64,000 nt of DNA from Coffea arabica (taxonomy: Eukaryota; Streptophyta; Magnoliopsida; Gentianales; Rubiaceae). The position numbers and the translations under genes were made by a program. The stretch spans positions 6,944,001-7,008,000 of the forward strand of contig NC_092310.1 of the NCBI RefSeq assembly GCF_036785885.1, read 5' to 3'. The notes below the pieces were generated by a model. That model was not told the DNA's origin and did not search any database. It was given only the letters and a program-made list of their open reading frames with translations. The first letter of the stretch is position 1, and every line of letters starts with the position of its first letter. Below, in pieces: positions 1 to 12,079 of the stretch.

Positions 1-1697
1 TGATTTGATTTTTTTTTTTTAAACAGATTGGTGGGATTGACCCGAGCCCAATTAAACACTGAAAGAAATGAAAATGCAAGTTCAATACCATCAAACTGAA
101 AGATTAAAATGCATGTTGCTCAAGTAGTAATAAATCAAGACAAACTTACTTGGTGGACTTACAACTTTCTTGATTGATGATTTTTTTTTTAACTTTAAAA
201 GAAAGGGAATAATGATTTCTGTTTCTTTCTTTGGGAATGTACAGCGAAACTTGCCATTTGCCCCAGTGTGAATCATACTCAACTAAGCCAGTAGTCTGTC
301 ACATAATCTTTCCTGTAAAAAGGAAAAAAAAAAAAAAAAAGAAGCGACTATGATGAAAAGATTGCCACCACCATGTGATCCCTTTGCCTTGAGAGCCATG
401 TAAACATGAGTTTCAATATCGCCAAGTCGTTCCCTAAGGTTCGGTCGATAATCCCCTTCAGAATCTTTTCAACTGTTGAATGTCAACTGACCATACTTTA
501 TTATCACAGGACCTTCGATTTCATGACTTCTTTGGGATAAATTATAAGGGATTGTCTTTTGAGTAAGACCCAATGAATGAGAAACATAAACAATTAATTA
601 AAATTTAAAAGGTATTATTCATCATGCAATAATGCTATTGTGAAATAAGTAATGATACAGAATAAATAAATTGCAAATAGAATAGTAAAACAAAATTGTT
701 GAATTTTTTAATATTGGCCCAAGGATCAAAATTTGGATTCGTATTTAGAGGATGGCCTTTGATGAGGAAACATGCTCCATCTGACCCTTTCGTAGTCATC
801 CATTTTGGAATTCATTGTCGGCAAAAGAACAACAGTATAAAAGAGACCCAAATTAACATAGTCGCCAGCTTTCAGACCTCAACATCTTCTTGTCTGCCGC
901 TGATTCTCTTGTACTCCAAAACCCTACCTCAGCGCCCTTTCGGGTTTTCACTAAGGTTACCCCCGCCATTTTCATTTTCATTTTTTTTCTTTTTTTTTCT
1001 TTTTTTTTGTTTTTGTTTTTGTTGTTTTTTGTTTCTTTTTTTCTCTTTTTTTTTTTTAGAAGGTGCCCTTTCAGGTTTTCACCTAGAGACATAGACAAGA
1101 CAAGTTTAACCCCAACTGTATCATTGCAGTCATACTCTGATAATGAGTAGCATCAGTGAGACAATCTTCTCTGACATGTTTCAGAAAAGTTTGTATTTAC
1201 ATCATTTGCTAGTTGAAAAATTTTTTTTTTTTCAAAGTACTGCAAAAGACGAAATTCGGCAATTTTGGTTCTTGTGATTAGGATCGGATAGAGTAGCAAA
1301 GGAAAGGTTAAGGCTTGAAAGGCTTGACAGCGGATCATATGATGGGTTTGCAATCATTTGAGATAGCATTCTTTCAAAACTTACCCCGATCTAGGGTGAG
1401 AAAGAGATAAAATTTGCCCCAATTTAATTCTGACAGAATCTCTATTTTCTCTCTCTTTTTTTCTATTTTCTATTTTTTTCTATTTTTTTCTATTTTCTTC
1501 TTTTTTTCTCTTTTTTTTTTTTAAGAAACAATTGCCCAGTATGGGGTTAGTGATCTTAAGGGACAGCCAAGCGAAAAGAAAAATGGCTATGAAAAGTCAA
1601 AAGGAAAGAAGAAAAATTAGGGGTAGAATATCGAAATGGAAAAATGAGATGAAGTATGCCTGAAATCCGTCTCTTGCAGTATTTTTAAAAATTTTTT
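1..1697. other. Noncoding stretch left of integrase, probably the retroelement's 3' untranslated region
   Basis: No credible gene is present. The stretch holds several long polypyrimidine tracts on the plus strand (about 975-1060, 1440-1525), which are polypurine on the element's coding strand. Long noncoding DNA between integrase and the 3' LTR is usual in Tat/Ogre elements, so I assign this region to the element by inference; the actual element end is off the window. Confidence 0.5.
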
Positions 1698-2672
1698 TTA
1701 ATCAAATGAAAAACTTTTGCACATGTCCGCATTGATTGGTTGGGAAAAAACTTGACCGTCCATTTCCATAAGAATAAGCGCTCCTCCGGATAGCACTTTC
1801 TTAACAATGAATGGTCCTTGCCAATTGGGAGCAAACTTCCCTTTAGCCTCATCTTGCATTGGAAGAATCCGTTTCAAAACCTTATCTCCAACTTCAAATA
1901 AGCGGGGCTTGACTTTTTTGTTGTAAGCCTGAGCCATTCATTGCTGATAACATTGTCCATGACACACGGCATTCAACCTCTTTTCATCAATCAGAGACAA
2001 CTGCTCTTGACGTTCTTTGATCCATTCAGCTTCTTCTATCTGAGCTTCCATCAGAATGCGTAAGGAAGGAATTTCAACTTCTGCAGGCAGGACTGCTTCC
2101 ATTCCATACATAAGAGAGTAAGGAGTTGCACCAGTAGAAGTTCTGATGGTAGTTCTGTAGGCCATCAATGCGTAAGGCAGCTTCTCATGCCAATCCTGGT
2201 GTGTTTCAGTCCTCTTATGAATGATCTTTTTAAAATTTTTATTTGCGGCTTCAACGGCTCCATTCATCTGAGGCCTATAAATAGCAGAATTTCGATGTCT
2301 GATCTTGAACTGTTCACATAATGCATCCACCATATCATTGTTGAGGTTTTTGGCATTATCAGTGATCAACGTCTCCGGTACCCAAAAACGACAGATGATA
2401 TTATTTCTCAAGAAATCCGACACCACTTTCTTAGTCACATGTTTATAGGACGCGGTCTCAACCCATTTGGTGAAATATTCAATCGCCACTAAAATGAATC
2501 GATACCCATTTGAAGCAGGAGGATCAATAGTTCCGATCACATCCATTCCCCAAATCGAACATGGCCATGGAGCAGTCATACTATGCAATTCTGTAGGAGG
2601 AGCACGTATAACATCACCATGCATTTGACACTTAACACACTTTCTAACAAAATCTACACAGTCATGCTCCAT
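1698..2672 (-). pseudogene. Ty3/gypsy integrase domain (interrupted)
   Basis: The domain inserts element cDNA into the genome. It shows the zinc-binding Cys pair (CVKCQ, about residues 12-16), then the catalytic core with Asp in WGMDVIG, Asp in LITDNAKN and Glu in GAVEAANK, so the D,D-35-E triad is complete. The C-terminal part (MAQAYNKKVKPRLFEVGDKV onward) lies in the same frame after a single TGA at about 1938-1940, and another TGA at about 2677 separates the core from the upstream RNase H. There is no chromodomain, as expected for Tat. Family is certain; function is lost through the stops. Confidence 0.9.
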
Positions 2673-2678
2673 GGTAAG

Positions 2679-3426
2679 TCAAAAATACCCTGTTCTCATG
2701 ATCTTCTTAGTCAGTAGATGCCCATTCATGTGTGGCCCACAAACCCCACTATGCACTTCTTTCATCATATAATCGGATTCCTCTTCATTGATACATCTCA
2801 GAAGGCCCATATCAGATGTTTTCTTGTATAGCACTTCTCCATTCAAGAAGAATCTTGATGACATTCTGCGTAAGAAATTTTTTGCAACAGAATCAGTATC
2901 AGGATGGTAGGATCCCATTTTCATGAATTCCTTAATATCCTTGTACCAGGAGCGACCATCAATGGCCCTTTCTGTAACCTGACAATGCGCTGGCCTATTC
3001 TGAAGTTGGATCTGTATAGATTCAATCACCAGCTCATCTGGATGTTGGATCATCGAAGACAAAGTAGCTAAAGCATCAGCAAAGGCATTACGAGTGCGGG
3101 AAATATGTCTGAATTCCAAATTCCTGAATTTGCTGGCCAAACTAAGCAAGTTACAATGATACAACATAATTTTTGAATCCCGAGTTACCCACTGTTTAAG
3201 CGTCTGGTGCACAAGTAAATCAGAATCGCTGAATGCTATCAGGTCCTTAATCTCCATGTCCAATGCCATTTTCAATCCAAAAATACAAGCTTCATACTCA
3301 TCCATGTTGTTGGTACAAGGAAACTGTAATTTGGCGGTAGCAGGATAATGTTTCCCTTCAGGCGACACTAAAACTGCTCCAATTCCAGCTCGAAAAGAGT
3401 TTGACGCACCGTCGAAAAATAACCTC
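2679..3426 (-). pseudogene. Second RNase H domain (Tat-type additional RNase H) and linker
   Basis: After the RT-linked RNase H there is a separate RNase H-like domain. It includes the conserved Glu region NNMDEYEACIFGL, then AFSDSDLLVHQ with its Asp, and the C-terminal SRTRNAFADALATLSS. The N-terminal strand (about 3369-3426) is read before the first Met. Tat-lineage elements are known to carry this additional RNase H beside the ordinary one, and it is a lineage marker. A linker with a partial zinc-binding His region leads into integrase. Stops separate it from both neighbours. Confidence 0.8.
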
Positions 3427-3437
3427 CATCCAGGATA

Positions 3438-4018
3438 CTACTCACTCATGTCCTCAACTGCTTCAATGAACAGAATTTCTTCATCAGGAAAGTAGGTATG
3501 CAACGGCTGGTAATCATCATCTCTTGGATTTTCTGCCAAATGATCTGCTATGGCTTGACCCTTGACTGCCTTTTGTGTTGTGAAGACAATATCGAACTCG
3601 GAAAGGATCATTTGCCGCTTAGCCATACGTCCCATGGGCATCGACTTTTCCAACAGGTATTTTAGAGGATCAGAACGGGAAATCAAGTGGTATAACCGAG
3701 CAAATAATGTCTCAACTTCTGAGCTGCCCATGCTAAAGCACAACAACTTCTCTCGAGAAAAGAATAGTTGGCCTCATATGCTGTAAATTTCTTGCCCAGA
3801 TAGTAGATGGCTTGCTCCTTTCTTCCAGAATCATCATGCTGTCCCAGAACACATCCGACAGCCTCATCAAGAACAGACAAATACATAATCAGAGGTCTCC
3901 CTGGCTGAGGTGGCACTAAGACCGGAGGATTTAACAAATAATTCTTGATCTTATCAAAAGCCTGCTGACAATTTTCATTCCAATCCATTGGCGCATTCTT
4001 TTTCAACAATTTGAACAA
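3438..4018 (-). pseudogene. RT-linked RNase H domain, frameshifted
   Basis: This is the RNase H that follows gypsy reverse transcriptase. It opens with the segment LFKLLKKNAPMDWNENCQQA and continues with PLIMYLSVLDEAVGCVLGQ and the YLGKKFTAYEANYSFLE segment typical of plant gypsy elements. The coding switches frame at about 3683-3746. The second part ends with DHLAENP and a stop before the additional RNase H. An in-frame stop (about 4037) also separates it from the RT. Confidence 0.85.
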
Positions 4019-4036
4019 AGGCTCACAGGTAGAGGT

Positions 4037-5176
4037 TTACTGTGCAATGAATCGGCCAATGAAATTGATCTTTCCAAGAAAACTTTTCACATCTTTTTGA
4101 CTTTTCGAAATGGGCATATCTCGAATTGCTTTTATTTTCGCAGGATCTATCTCTATACCCTTTTTGCTGACAATAAAACCCAATAACTTACCAGCCGGAG
4201 CTCCAAAAGCATATTTCGCAGGGTTCAACTTCAAATTATACTTCTTCAATCTTTCAAACAGTTTCTTTAAATCAACCAAATGGTTCTCAATCTTCTTGGA
4301 TTTAATTATGATATCATCCACATAAACCTCCATTTCTTTGTGAATCATGTCATGGAACAGGGTAGTCATGGTCCTCTGATAGGTGACTCCAGCGTTCTTC
4401 AACCCGAAAGGAATCACTCTATAACAAAAGGTTCCCCATGGGGTGATAAAAGAGGTTTTCTCTCTGTCTTCTTCTGCCATCAAAATTTGATGATACCCAG
4501 CAAACAATCACCAAAAGATTCAATTTCGTGTCCAACAGTATTGTCCAAAAAAATATGAATGTTTGGCAAAGGAAAATCGTCTTTCGGACTGGCCTTATTC
4601 AGATCTCTGTAATCAACACATACTCGCACCTCCCCAGATTTCTTAGGCACTGGCACAGGATTCGATAACAAGATGGGATAATGAGACACCATGATTATCT
4701 TAGCATTAAGCTGCTTCACAATTTGTTCCTTTATTTTGAGACTCATTTCTGATTTGAATTTACGTGGCTTCTGCTTTACAGGTAAAAAATTTGGATCAGT
4801 TGGCAACCTGTGAACCACTATGTTTGTAGAGATCCCTGGCATATCATCGTATGACCATGCGAACACATCTTGAAAAAACATTAAGAATTCAATCATTTTC
4901 TCCTTTTGTTTCCTATTCAAATGAATGCTGACTTTAACTTCTTTAACCTCCGTCTTAGTGCCAATATTGATGATTTCTGTTTCTTCTAAGTTGGGTTTGA
5001 GTTTCTCTTCATACTGTTTTAAATCCCTTGGAATAGACTCAAATTCTTTCTCAGTATCGCTCTCGCTTTGAATTTCAGATTGCATGATTTCAAGTTCATG
5101 AGAGATATCGAGATTGCAGCCATCGAATTCCAAAATGGTGACATCCAAAGGGTCAAAGGATTTTATTTGTGGCCAT
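4037..5176 (-). pseudogene. Reverse transcriptase domain, frameshifted
   Basis: The reverse transcriptase copies element RNA into DNA. The first part carries KKSGEVRVCVDYRDLNKASP and FPLPNI, standard plant gypsy RT motifs. The second carries the catalytic YVDD in MEVYVDDIIIKSKK, followed by LKLNPAKYAFGAPAGKLLGF. The frame is lost at about 4480-4510, between the conserved block after FPLPNI and the segment beginning GYHQILMA. The open frame begins at 5176, straight after a strong 3' splice site, and no credible start Met is needed there because the exon is predicted to be spliced to the protease/G-patch part. Confidence 0.9.
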
Positions 5177-5482
5177 CTGAAAATAAAATAGAACATAAGT
5201 AATAAATAAATAGCAAATACTGGAGAAGTCTTTCATTTCATTAAATTCAAAATGCATCGTGACTTTACAAAAAGATAAATATACAGACATGATTGCTATT
5301 TAAAGACATATTTAACCCAAACCTTTATTTTCGTTTCAGCAATTTTCTTGAACAAAACAAGTTATATTAACTGAAACAAGAATAAAGGTTTAAAAGATGA
5401 AAGCAATTTCTTTTAACAAAAGATCCAGACTACTGTCCTATCTGGATGTGATCTAGACAAAAGACAATCCCCTTAAATTTAC
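5177..5482 (-). other. Probable Ogre-type intron between protease/G-patch and RT
   Basis: On the minus strand a donor GTAAAT begins at 5482, and a pyrimidine-rich acceptor ending TTTTCAG finishes at 5177. Removing these 306 nt leaves two bases of a codon on the upstream exon and one on the downstream exon, in phase with the RT frame. Ogre elements are known to carry an intron in this place. The assignment rests on splice-site signals and phase only. Confidence 0.6.
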
Positions 5483-5958
5483 CGAAATTCCCTTCGAGAG
5501 GGAAGATAATCAGCAGTCCAATTCTGAATAGCTCATTCGGTAATTGGCAAAAATTCTGCATTCTCTGATGGCCCCTCCTCACAAGTAGCCCCGACAAATA
5601 GCTGAGACAGGTCCACTTCAATCTCCTCCACAGGATTCTTCGTTTCAGGCATAATCACCTCCGATGGACGAGGAAAAGTGTGATATAGCGGAGGGATATA
5701 TAAGGCAGTTTGCTTGCCCTTCTTTTCGGCTTATTTCCGAGCTTGCATTTCCTTTCTATCCTTAACAGTTGGATGAAATCCCAGTCCAAATGTATCCTTC
5801 TGCGTCGGGATCTCTATTGGCTCCAAAATTCCTAGCAATTCCCTCCCAAGACCTTTTCCTATTTCGTATCCGCCTCGGATCATCTCCCTAACCATCATAA
5901 TACTGGCCTCTGGTAAATCTGATTGAATCAGCGATTTATCCCTGGATGCCCATCCCAC
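5483..5958 (-). pseudogene. G-patch domain and linker of gypsy polyprotein
   Basis: The first part has the glycine-rich pattern GGYEIGKGLGRELLGI followed by FGLGFHPT, matching a G-patch, an RNA-binding module found after the protease in Tat-type plant elements. The same frame runs on past a TAA at about 5728-5730 through an acidic linker to about 5545, where another stop occurs, and then to the predicted splice donor. Role in the element is not established; RNA handling is an inference from the domain. Confidence 0.7.
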
Positions 5959-6034
5959 AGAGACATGTCAGCAATGTGATGAGACGAGTTTGGAGTTCTT
6001 TTTCTGTTTTCACCATTAAACTTTGCATCAACGA

Positions 6035-6427
6035 TCATGGTACAGTCATCCTCAGCAAACACAATAGATGATCATTCACAATAAACCTCAACATTTGATG
6101 CAGAGAAGATGGCACTGAATTGGAAGCATGTATCCAAGGTCTTCCAAGTAAAATGTTGTAGACACTGGAGAAGTCCATTATTTGGCAAGTAACTTGAAAT
6201 TGAGCAGGGCATATCTCCAATATCAACTCTGTTTCACCCATGGATTCCCTTCTTGAACCATCGAACCCCCTAACTACGGTTGCAGACGGACGGAGTTTAA
6301 CATCAAGAAATCCAAATTTAGTGAGAGTGTTCCATGGACAGATATTCAGCGCCGACCCATTATCCACCAAAACCCTCGGCAGCAGCTTTCCATTGCAGCG
6401 GACTGATATATATAAAGCTCTGTTATG
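6035..6427 (-). pseudogene. Retroviral-type aspartic protease domain
   Basis: The catalytic motif reads VDNGSALN, the Asp-Asn-Gly-Ser variant used by many Tat-lineage elements, and a later ILLGRPWIH corresponds to the hydrophobic-hydrophobic-Gly motif of the fold. The preceding strand sits in the same frame as gag, directly after a TGA at 6428-6430, so a single stop separates gag from protease. The frame is lost again at the C-terminal end (about 6035-6090) before the G-patch. Confidence 0.85.
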
Positions 6428-9128
6428 TCAAATCCCTTCTGCAGTCAAATCATCATCGGAGAAGGTGATATGATTAGCGGCAAGTACATTACCCACAATG
6501 TTAGAAAACTTATCCACAGGAATATCTTTAGAGACATGGGCTTCGTTCAAGATTTTGAGCAATGCTTCTCTGTGTAATTCGGAAGTCAAGAGAAGATTCA
6601 AAAAAGAGATCTGAGCAAGCATCCCATCCAACTGCTCCACTGTTTTGTACTCGCTTCTCTTTAGCATCTTTAGAAAATTCACAGCTTCCTTTTCAGACAC
6701 AAGAGATTTGGGCGTCAGGAATTTAATCTTGGCCTTGGTTTGAACATCGATTTCGGGGTTTCTCACAAATTTTTCAGGCCTAGTAACATTAGATACCTCC
6801 TCCTTCAAACAATATTTGTCTCCAGTTAACAGACTAGACTCCTCGTAGTTCCACGGTACCTCTTGCAAGTTATTGACAGGCATTTGTTCTGAAAATTCGA
6901 GAATGACAGGCTCTGATATATCCCATTCAAAAGAGGATAGATCCAAAATAAAAGGAATTTCAGAATTGTCAGCCTCGGAAGGCTCTCCTTCTATCATAAA
7001 CAGCTCCTCTTTCTCAAACACAAAAGATTTTAACTTTTCCTCAGCATTATCCTTAGTTATGGACTCTTCAACAGACAGCATTTTCCTCATCTCTGCATGG
7101 TCAGTCTCTATCACGCCAAACACTTCAGTTTCATCTACAATGTACTGATTGGGGTCGACAAAATTTTCATCCGCGATGATAACCCCTACAGTGCTCCCAT
7201 GCTCAGGTAAAGGATTCTTACTAACATTCGGTCCTTGCTCTCCCTTTCTTCTGAGAAGAATGTCTCCAGAGTCAATCATGTCCTGAATTTTATGTTTTAA
7301 AATCCAACAATTGCCAGTGGTATGACCTGGACTTCCAGAATGATAAGCACAGATTGCATGCGGATCATAACCGGCAGGAGGACCTCTGGGATAGATTTTG
7401 GGAGGAACAGTGCCAATTTTCCCAGCTGCTTTTAATTGCTCATACAACTGATCAATAGGTCGGCCCAAGTTGGTGAAGACTCGAAATTGCTTCTGAGTTT
7501 GAATTCCACTGATTTGCAAAGGATTTTGGGGAGGGTTATTGTTTTGCAGGGTTGGTCTGGAATGGTAAATGGGACGAGAGTGATTTTAAAAAACAGGTTG
7601 TGGAGTTGGAGGTAAGGGTGAGGTATTCAAATGATTTGGTCGGGAATGATGGAATTGGGTAGTGGTGTGGTAGACTGGTTGAGAATTGGTGTAATACGGG
7701 TAAGGAAAAGAATAGGTGGGATGGTTTTTGGGTCTGAAAGACGGGTCTTGATCCCATATAAAAGCAGTTTCTCCTTCTTTTTTCTTTAATGGGGGCTTTT
7801 TTCCATTGTTGTTTTGATTTTGTAGAGCATCCAATTGCAACTTTAATGCAGACACATTAACAATCTTCCCCGCCTTGACAAATTCATCATACTCCTCCAA
7901 TTTGTTAATGATAGCAGCAAATGGACTTCCAGTCATGCGGAAGATCTCTTCAAAATAGGGTGGATCGTGAGCCTTAATGAAGTGCGAACAATCTCCTCCT
8001 CAGTCATAGGAGGCTCCACTTTGGCAGCTAACTTTCTCCACCGTTTTGCGTAGGTCTTGTGATCTTCCGATGGCTTTCTTTTCGTACCCTCTAGCGTGGT
8101 TCGTGTTGGTGCCAACTCACAGTTAAATTCAAACTGCTTCACAAAAGCAGTTGATAGATCCAACCAGGTCTTGATTTCTCCAGACTTCAAATTTGAATAC
8201 CAATCTAGAGCATCTCCCTCCAAACTTTCCGAAAATAGACGCATAGGCAAATTCTCATCATCCACAGGTTTACCTAACTTGTTGGCAAACATCTTGAGGT
8301 GCGTTTTTGGATTTTCAGTTCCATCATACTTGCTGAATTTAGGGGTTTTGAATCCCAACGGTAGCTGAATATCCGGAAAAAGACACAATTCATCGTAATC
8401 TAACCCACCATGCCTGGTCAATCCTTGATTCTTTCTTATAAAATCATCGAATCGATCCAACCTTCTTAACAGATCTTTGTCAATGGGTATATGCTGTTCT
8501 TCTATCGCCGCCTTCCCTTGAGATGCAGTATCCAGTACAAAAGGCTCTGCAGTATGGTGGTGAGGTCCTTGAGGGTTGGGGGGATATTCAGATTGGTTTG
8601 TGGATGGATTTGAGGGATTTGACTACTGGTTGGGTTCACCAATACATAATTCGGATGCTTATAGGAAAAGTCTGAATTTAATCGGGCAAAGGTATTTTCA
8701 ACAGGGTTAGCGAAAGGAGGAAAGAAAGGTGTTTGGGTATTGGATGTATGGGGTGGTTGATAGTCTTGTGCAGGTGGGTGATTATCGATAGGTTCTTGGT
8801 CGTTTGGGACACCACCACCATTGTTGCCTGCGACCAACTGATCAATTACACCCTTCTGTGCTGCCATTTCAGCATTTAACTCATTGAACTTGCCAAGTAC
8901 CTCACTTAACTGAGCTCCCAATGCTGTGAAGTCCGGTGATGTAACCATAGCAGATCTTTCCGAAGCTTCAGGCACTGAACTCATGTTTACAGACTGTCTC
9001 AAGGCTCTACTTCGGGACCTGGTGATGATGGGGCTTCTTTGGGTAGCAATTGTGAAAAATACCTGATAGTGGGAAAAAGAAACTGATTTAGGAGTGAATT
9101 TTCTGTCAAATTGCTGTGATTTATTCAA
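6428..9128 (-). pseudogene. gag polyprotein region, broken into four frames
   Basis: The conserved retrotransposon gag core lies at 7933-8460 (FSKYDGTENPKTHLKMFANK, GDALDWYSNLKSGEIKTW). The N-terminal part (8502-9128) is Pro/Gln rich with a short coiled-coil-like helix. A modified zinc knuckle with His in place of the second Cys (CAYHSGSPGHTTGNC) is at about 7300-7350. Breaks: a frameshift at about 8460-8500, a frameshift at about 7933, a stop at about 7586 and a stop at 6428. The true gag start cannot be fixed; the Met at 9128 is the first in the open frame. Gag forms the particle that packages element RNA. Confidence 0.85.
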
Positions 9129-9349
9129 GAAAAAGAAAAAAGAAAGAAAAGAAAAAGAAACATGAGTTAGTAGATATCTAAATAATTCGGATGCATGTCC
9201 TATGGGGGAGCCCTTTTTCTGCCAAGGGTAGGCCTAACATGATGCAACACCTTCGAAGTGAGACCTGTTTATCAAACCTGTGTTTCGAAAAATAACTTTG
9301 CAACAGATAAGGATATTTCATTGATGGATTTCAAAATATCATACATCAT

Positions 9350-10851
9350 CTACATCATTTCTCGAAGTTGATTTCGTACAAGATCATTAAACTTTTTCAA
9401 TCTATCTATCACAGCATCTTTTGGCTCTCTGGAATAGGGATTCTGCATGCGTTCAGTTTGATCATACAACTTGCCACACTTTCTCTTCAATTCCTGGTGT
9501 CTTTCTTGCATTTCTTCACACAGTCTTTTATTCATCTCTGCTAGACCCTTATTCACTTCCACAGATTGCCTTAATTGTGCATTTTCTCTGTCTTTCGCCT
9601 CAATGATTGCCATTAGTTTCTTGACTTCCTCGGACTGTTCCATCAATGGTCGCTCAGCACCAGATTCTCTGAGCCACTCCTCGTATTGAGGGGTAACCAA
9701 AGCCATCTGTTTAAGTTGCGGAACATAAGCGATATCCTCATCATCGGACAGCGTTTCCCAAGCTTCGACAATTGGTACTTTCATCGGAATTTTGTCTAGA
9801 CAGATCCCCTTACCAAAACTGATGGTGAAATCGGTCAAGCCAGGTGTGAGTGGTATTCCTTGAATGCGTCCTAACTGTCTGAGAAACCTTTTCGGAGTGT
9901 ATGCCATGATGCCTTGAGTTCCCAATAACGGTATCAAATCTGATGACTTGGCGCGCATAACAGGGTTAAAACAGTCGGTCCAGTCTAGTACCCATCTAAT
10001 CTTTTGATCTGACAATACCCTCAAAAAGTCTAGCCATTCCGATGCACTTCTTGGCAAATTACTTTGGTCAACTCTCTTATGATGGGTAGAGATCCAATTA
10101 TACCCAATCAATGGTAGACCATCAAGAGCAGGCAACTATCTTTGAAAATGTTCCATGGCCCATATATGCAAAACTCGATTTGATTCATAAAAGAACTTTG
10201 ACCCCCTTTGGCAGTTGGTACACGCAACAAAAATGTCAGCTAACACAGTCGGTACTATAGAGGCTTGTCGATCCTTAATTCCAAAAACAAGTCAGACAGG
10301 AGTTTAGTGATTTTGAAACCAATTTTCTTATCTTTTCTAGAAAACAAATAAATCCCTGCCATCACAAGTCCATACACCAGCGGCCTCTTACATTCCCATG
10401 TTACCTTAGATGTAAATGAAAAATCCTTCGAATACTTATCAAACCAGTCTTTCATTGCGAATCTGTCAAATAAAAATTTTACATCTATGCTCTGATCTGA
10501 TCCTTGCACTACAGACTCTTTTAATCCAGTAAAATGACAGAATTCAATCTTGCCAGAAGCAATCGGAAATATCACTACTGTACCCTTTACTGGCAAATTC
10601 AGAAGACCGGCTACCTCTTCAATGGTCGGAGTCAACTCCTTGTTTCCTATCCGAAATGTTGAACCATCCGGATCCCACAATTGAATTAAAGCTTCTACCA
10701 AATACCCATCTGATTCAATGTCTTTGAAATCCCCAATTGGTCCAAGGTAGGAGGCAACCTGATTGATCTCACTAAATGAAAGAAGCCCTGGCCATCTTCG
10801 AACCTTCATTGGAACTGTTAACAGCTGACTGGTTTGTTGAGGTCTGTCCAT
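9350..10851 (-). pseudogene. ORF1 upstream of gag: plant-mobile-domain/DUF7745-like protein with coiled coil
   Basis: Two open pieces (10255-10851 and 9350-10135) join across a frameshift near 10255 and a TAG at about 10136. The first begins MDRPQQTSQLL and contains LVEALIQLWDPDGSTFRIG followed by ELTPTIEEVAGLLNLP. That pattern is typical of the plant mobile domain and its relative DUF7745. The second piece ends with a charged coiled coil (about residues 165-240, KLMAIIEAKDRENAQLRQSV onward). Ogre-like elements have an ORF1 of unknown function here. The exact domain family is from memory of pattern, not a search. Confidence 0.7.
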
Positions 10852-12060
10852 CTAAAGCATGTAATCTCGATTAAATACCTTACCTACAGGCCTCACTTCT
10901 CCAGTTTTACAAGAATTTAAACATGAATATCCCATAGAGGGTTAGTTACCTAGGGAAAACAAGGTTAGTATATTCCTAAAATGGGATCCCGTAAATGGCA
11001 TTCCCTCTAGGGTTAATGCATGATGTCGGTTTATTAAACGCATAAATATGCAATATGATAATTGAAACATGGTCTAAGAGTACCCCATTTAGATGCCGGG
11101 GTAGGCCTAGAATGGCATGCATATATATATACATAGTATTAATGCGATAAACTAAAATTTAAACGTGCTATTTACAAAGGGTGGTCTGCCTTAACGAATA
11201 TCACGTCAGGACTCTTATTTCTAAGGTTTGTGAATGCAGTGGAGACAAAAATCAAGAAAAGTTAGTTCAATCAGATAAATTCACATAACATATTGTAGCA
11301 AAGTAATACACAGAGATAAAACAATAAAAAGAAAAGAGGGATTAGATCCCTCCCCTCGTGAATAGTGTTCCTAATAAGGTAAGACAGACTCTACCTTAGG
11401 TAAACTATCATGGATGCACGAGGTATTGGCTTACTAATGCATCCAAACTCGATAGGTTTTAGGTCCCCGAGCCTTCAGACTTGGAAACCAAAGGTCATCA
11501 ATCCCAAGATTCTTTGTCGGTGGCTCGAGCGATTCCCCAGACATTGCTACGTGCACGTCGTGCCACGGCCACATGTCCAAGTGAATCTATCAAAAATTCT
11601 CAATTTTCAACTAAAAGATAAAGGCTATCAACCCAAAGTTTAAAATGGAAGATTGAGTGACCCCTCAAATCATGCTACGCACACGTCGTGTCGCGATCAC
11701 ATGTCCAAGTGGGTCGCCTAATCCTAACAGGGAAGAGTGGCGTGACAAGCCACTAAAAGAAAAATAAATGAGGGATTAAAAATAAAACGTATGCACGTAT
11801 GCCAGTGCTCGATTTGGAGGGGAGGGATCGAGAACCAATGCGAGGCTCTAGGGTAATATTCCCCACCCCAAATGCAAAGCGCGATACATATAAATAAATA
11901 AATAAGCCATTTATCATATACACGCAAGACGAGGAACGATTACAAGTGTGAAATGCAAAACATCCTAAAAAGAAAAATGCAACTTAAAACATCCAAATAT
12001 GATAAATAAAAGGGCTACAAAGAGAAAATACAACTAAACCAAGTGCTTGGACTCTCTAGC
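10852..12060 (-). other. Retroelement leader between primer-binding site and ORF1
   Basis: About 1.2 kb with no credible gene. It contains a diverged 44-bp direct repeat (11544-11587 and 11672-11715), each copy carrying cacgtcgtg and cacatgtccaagtg. The open frames here lack any recognisable domain. Confidence 0.6.
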
Positions 12061-12079
12061 GTCCCCAGTGGAGTCGCCA
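12061..12079 (-). other. tRNA primer-binding site of the gypsy element
   Basis: The minus strand reads TGGCGACTCCACTGGGGAC, three bases downstream of the LTR end. It starts with the TGG that pairs with a tRNA CCA end. This sequence resembles the tRNA-Arg-type sites used by Ogre-like elements; the tRNA identity is from memory. Confidence 0.75.

Noticed and set aside
696..1150. Phe-rich and Lys-rich frames on both strands
   Set aside because: They are translations of a polypyrimidine tract.
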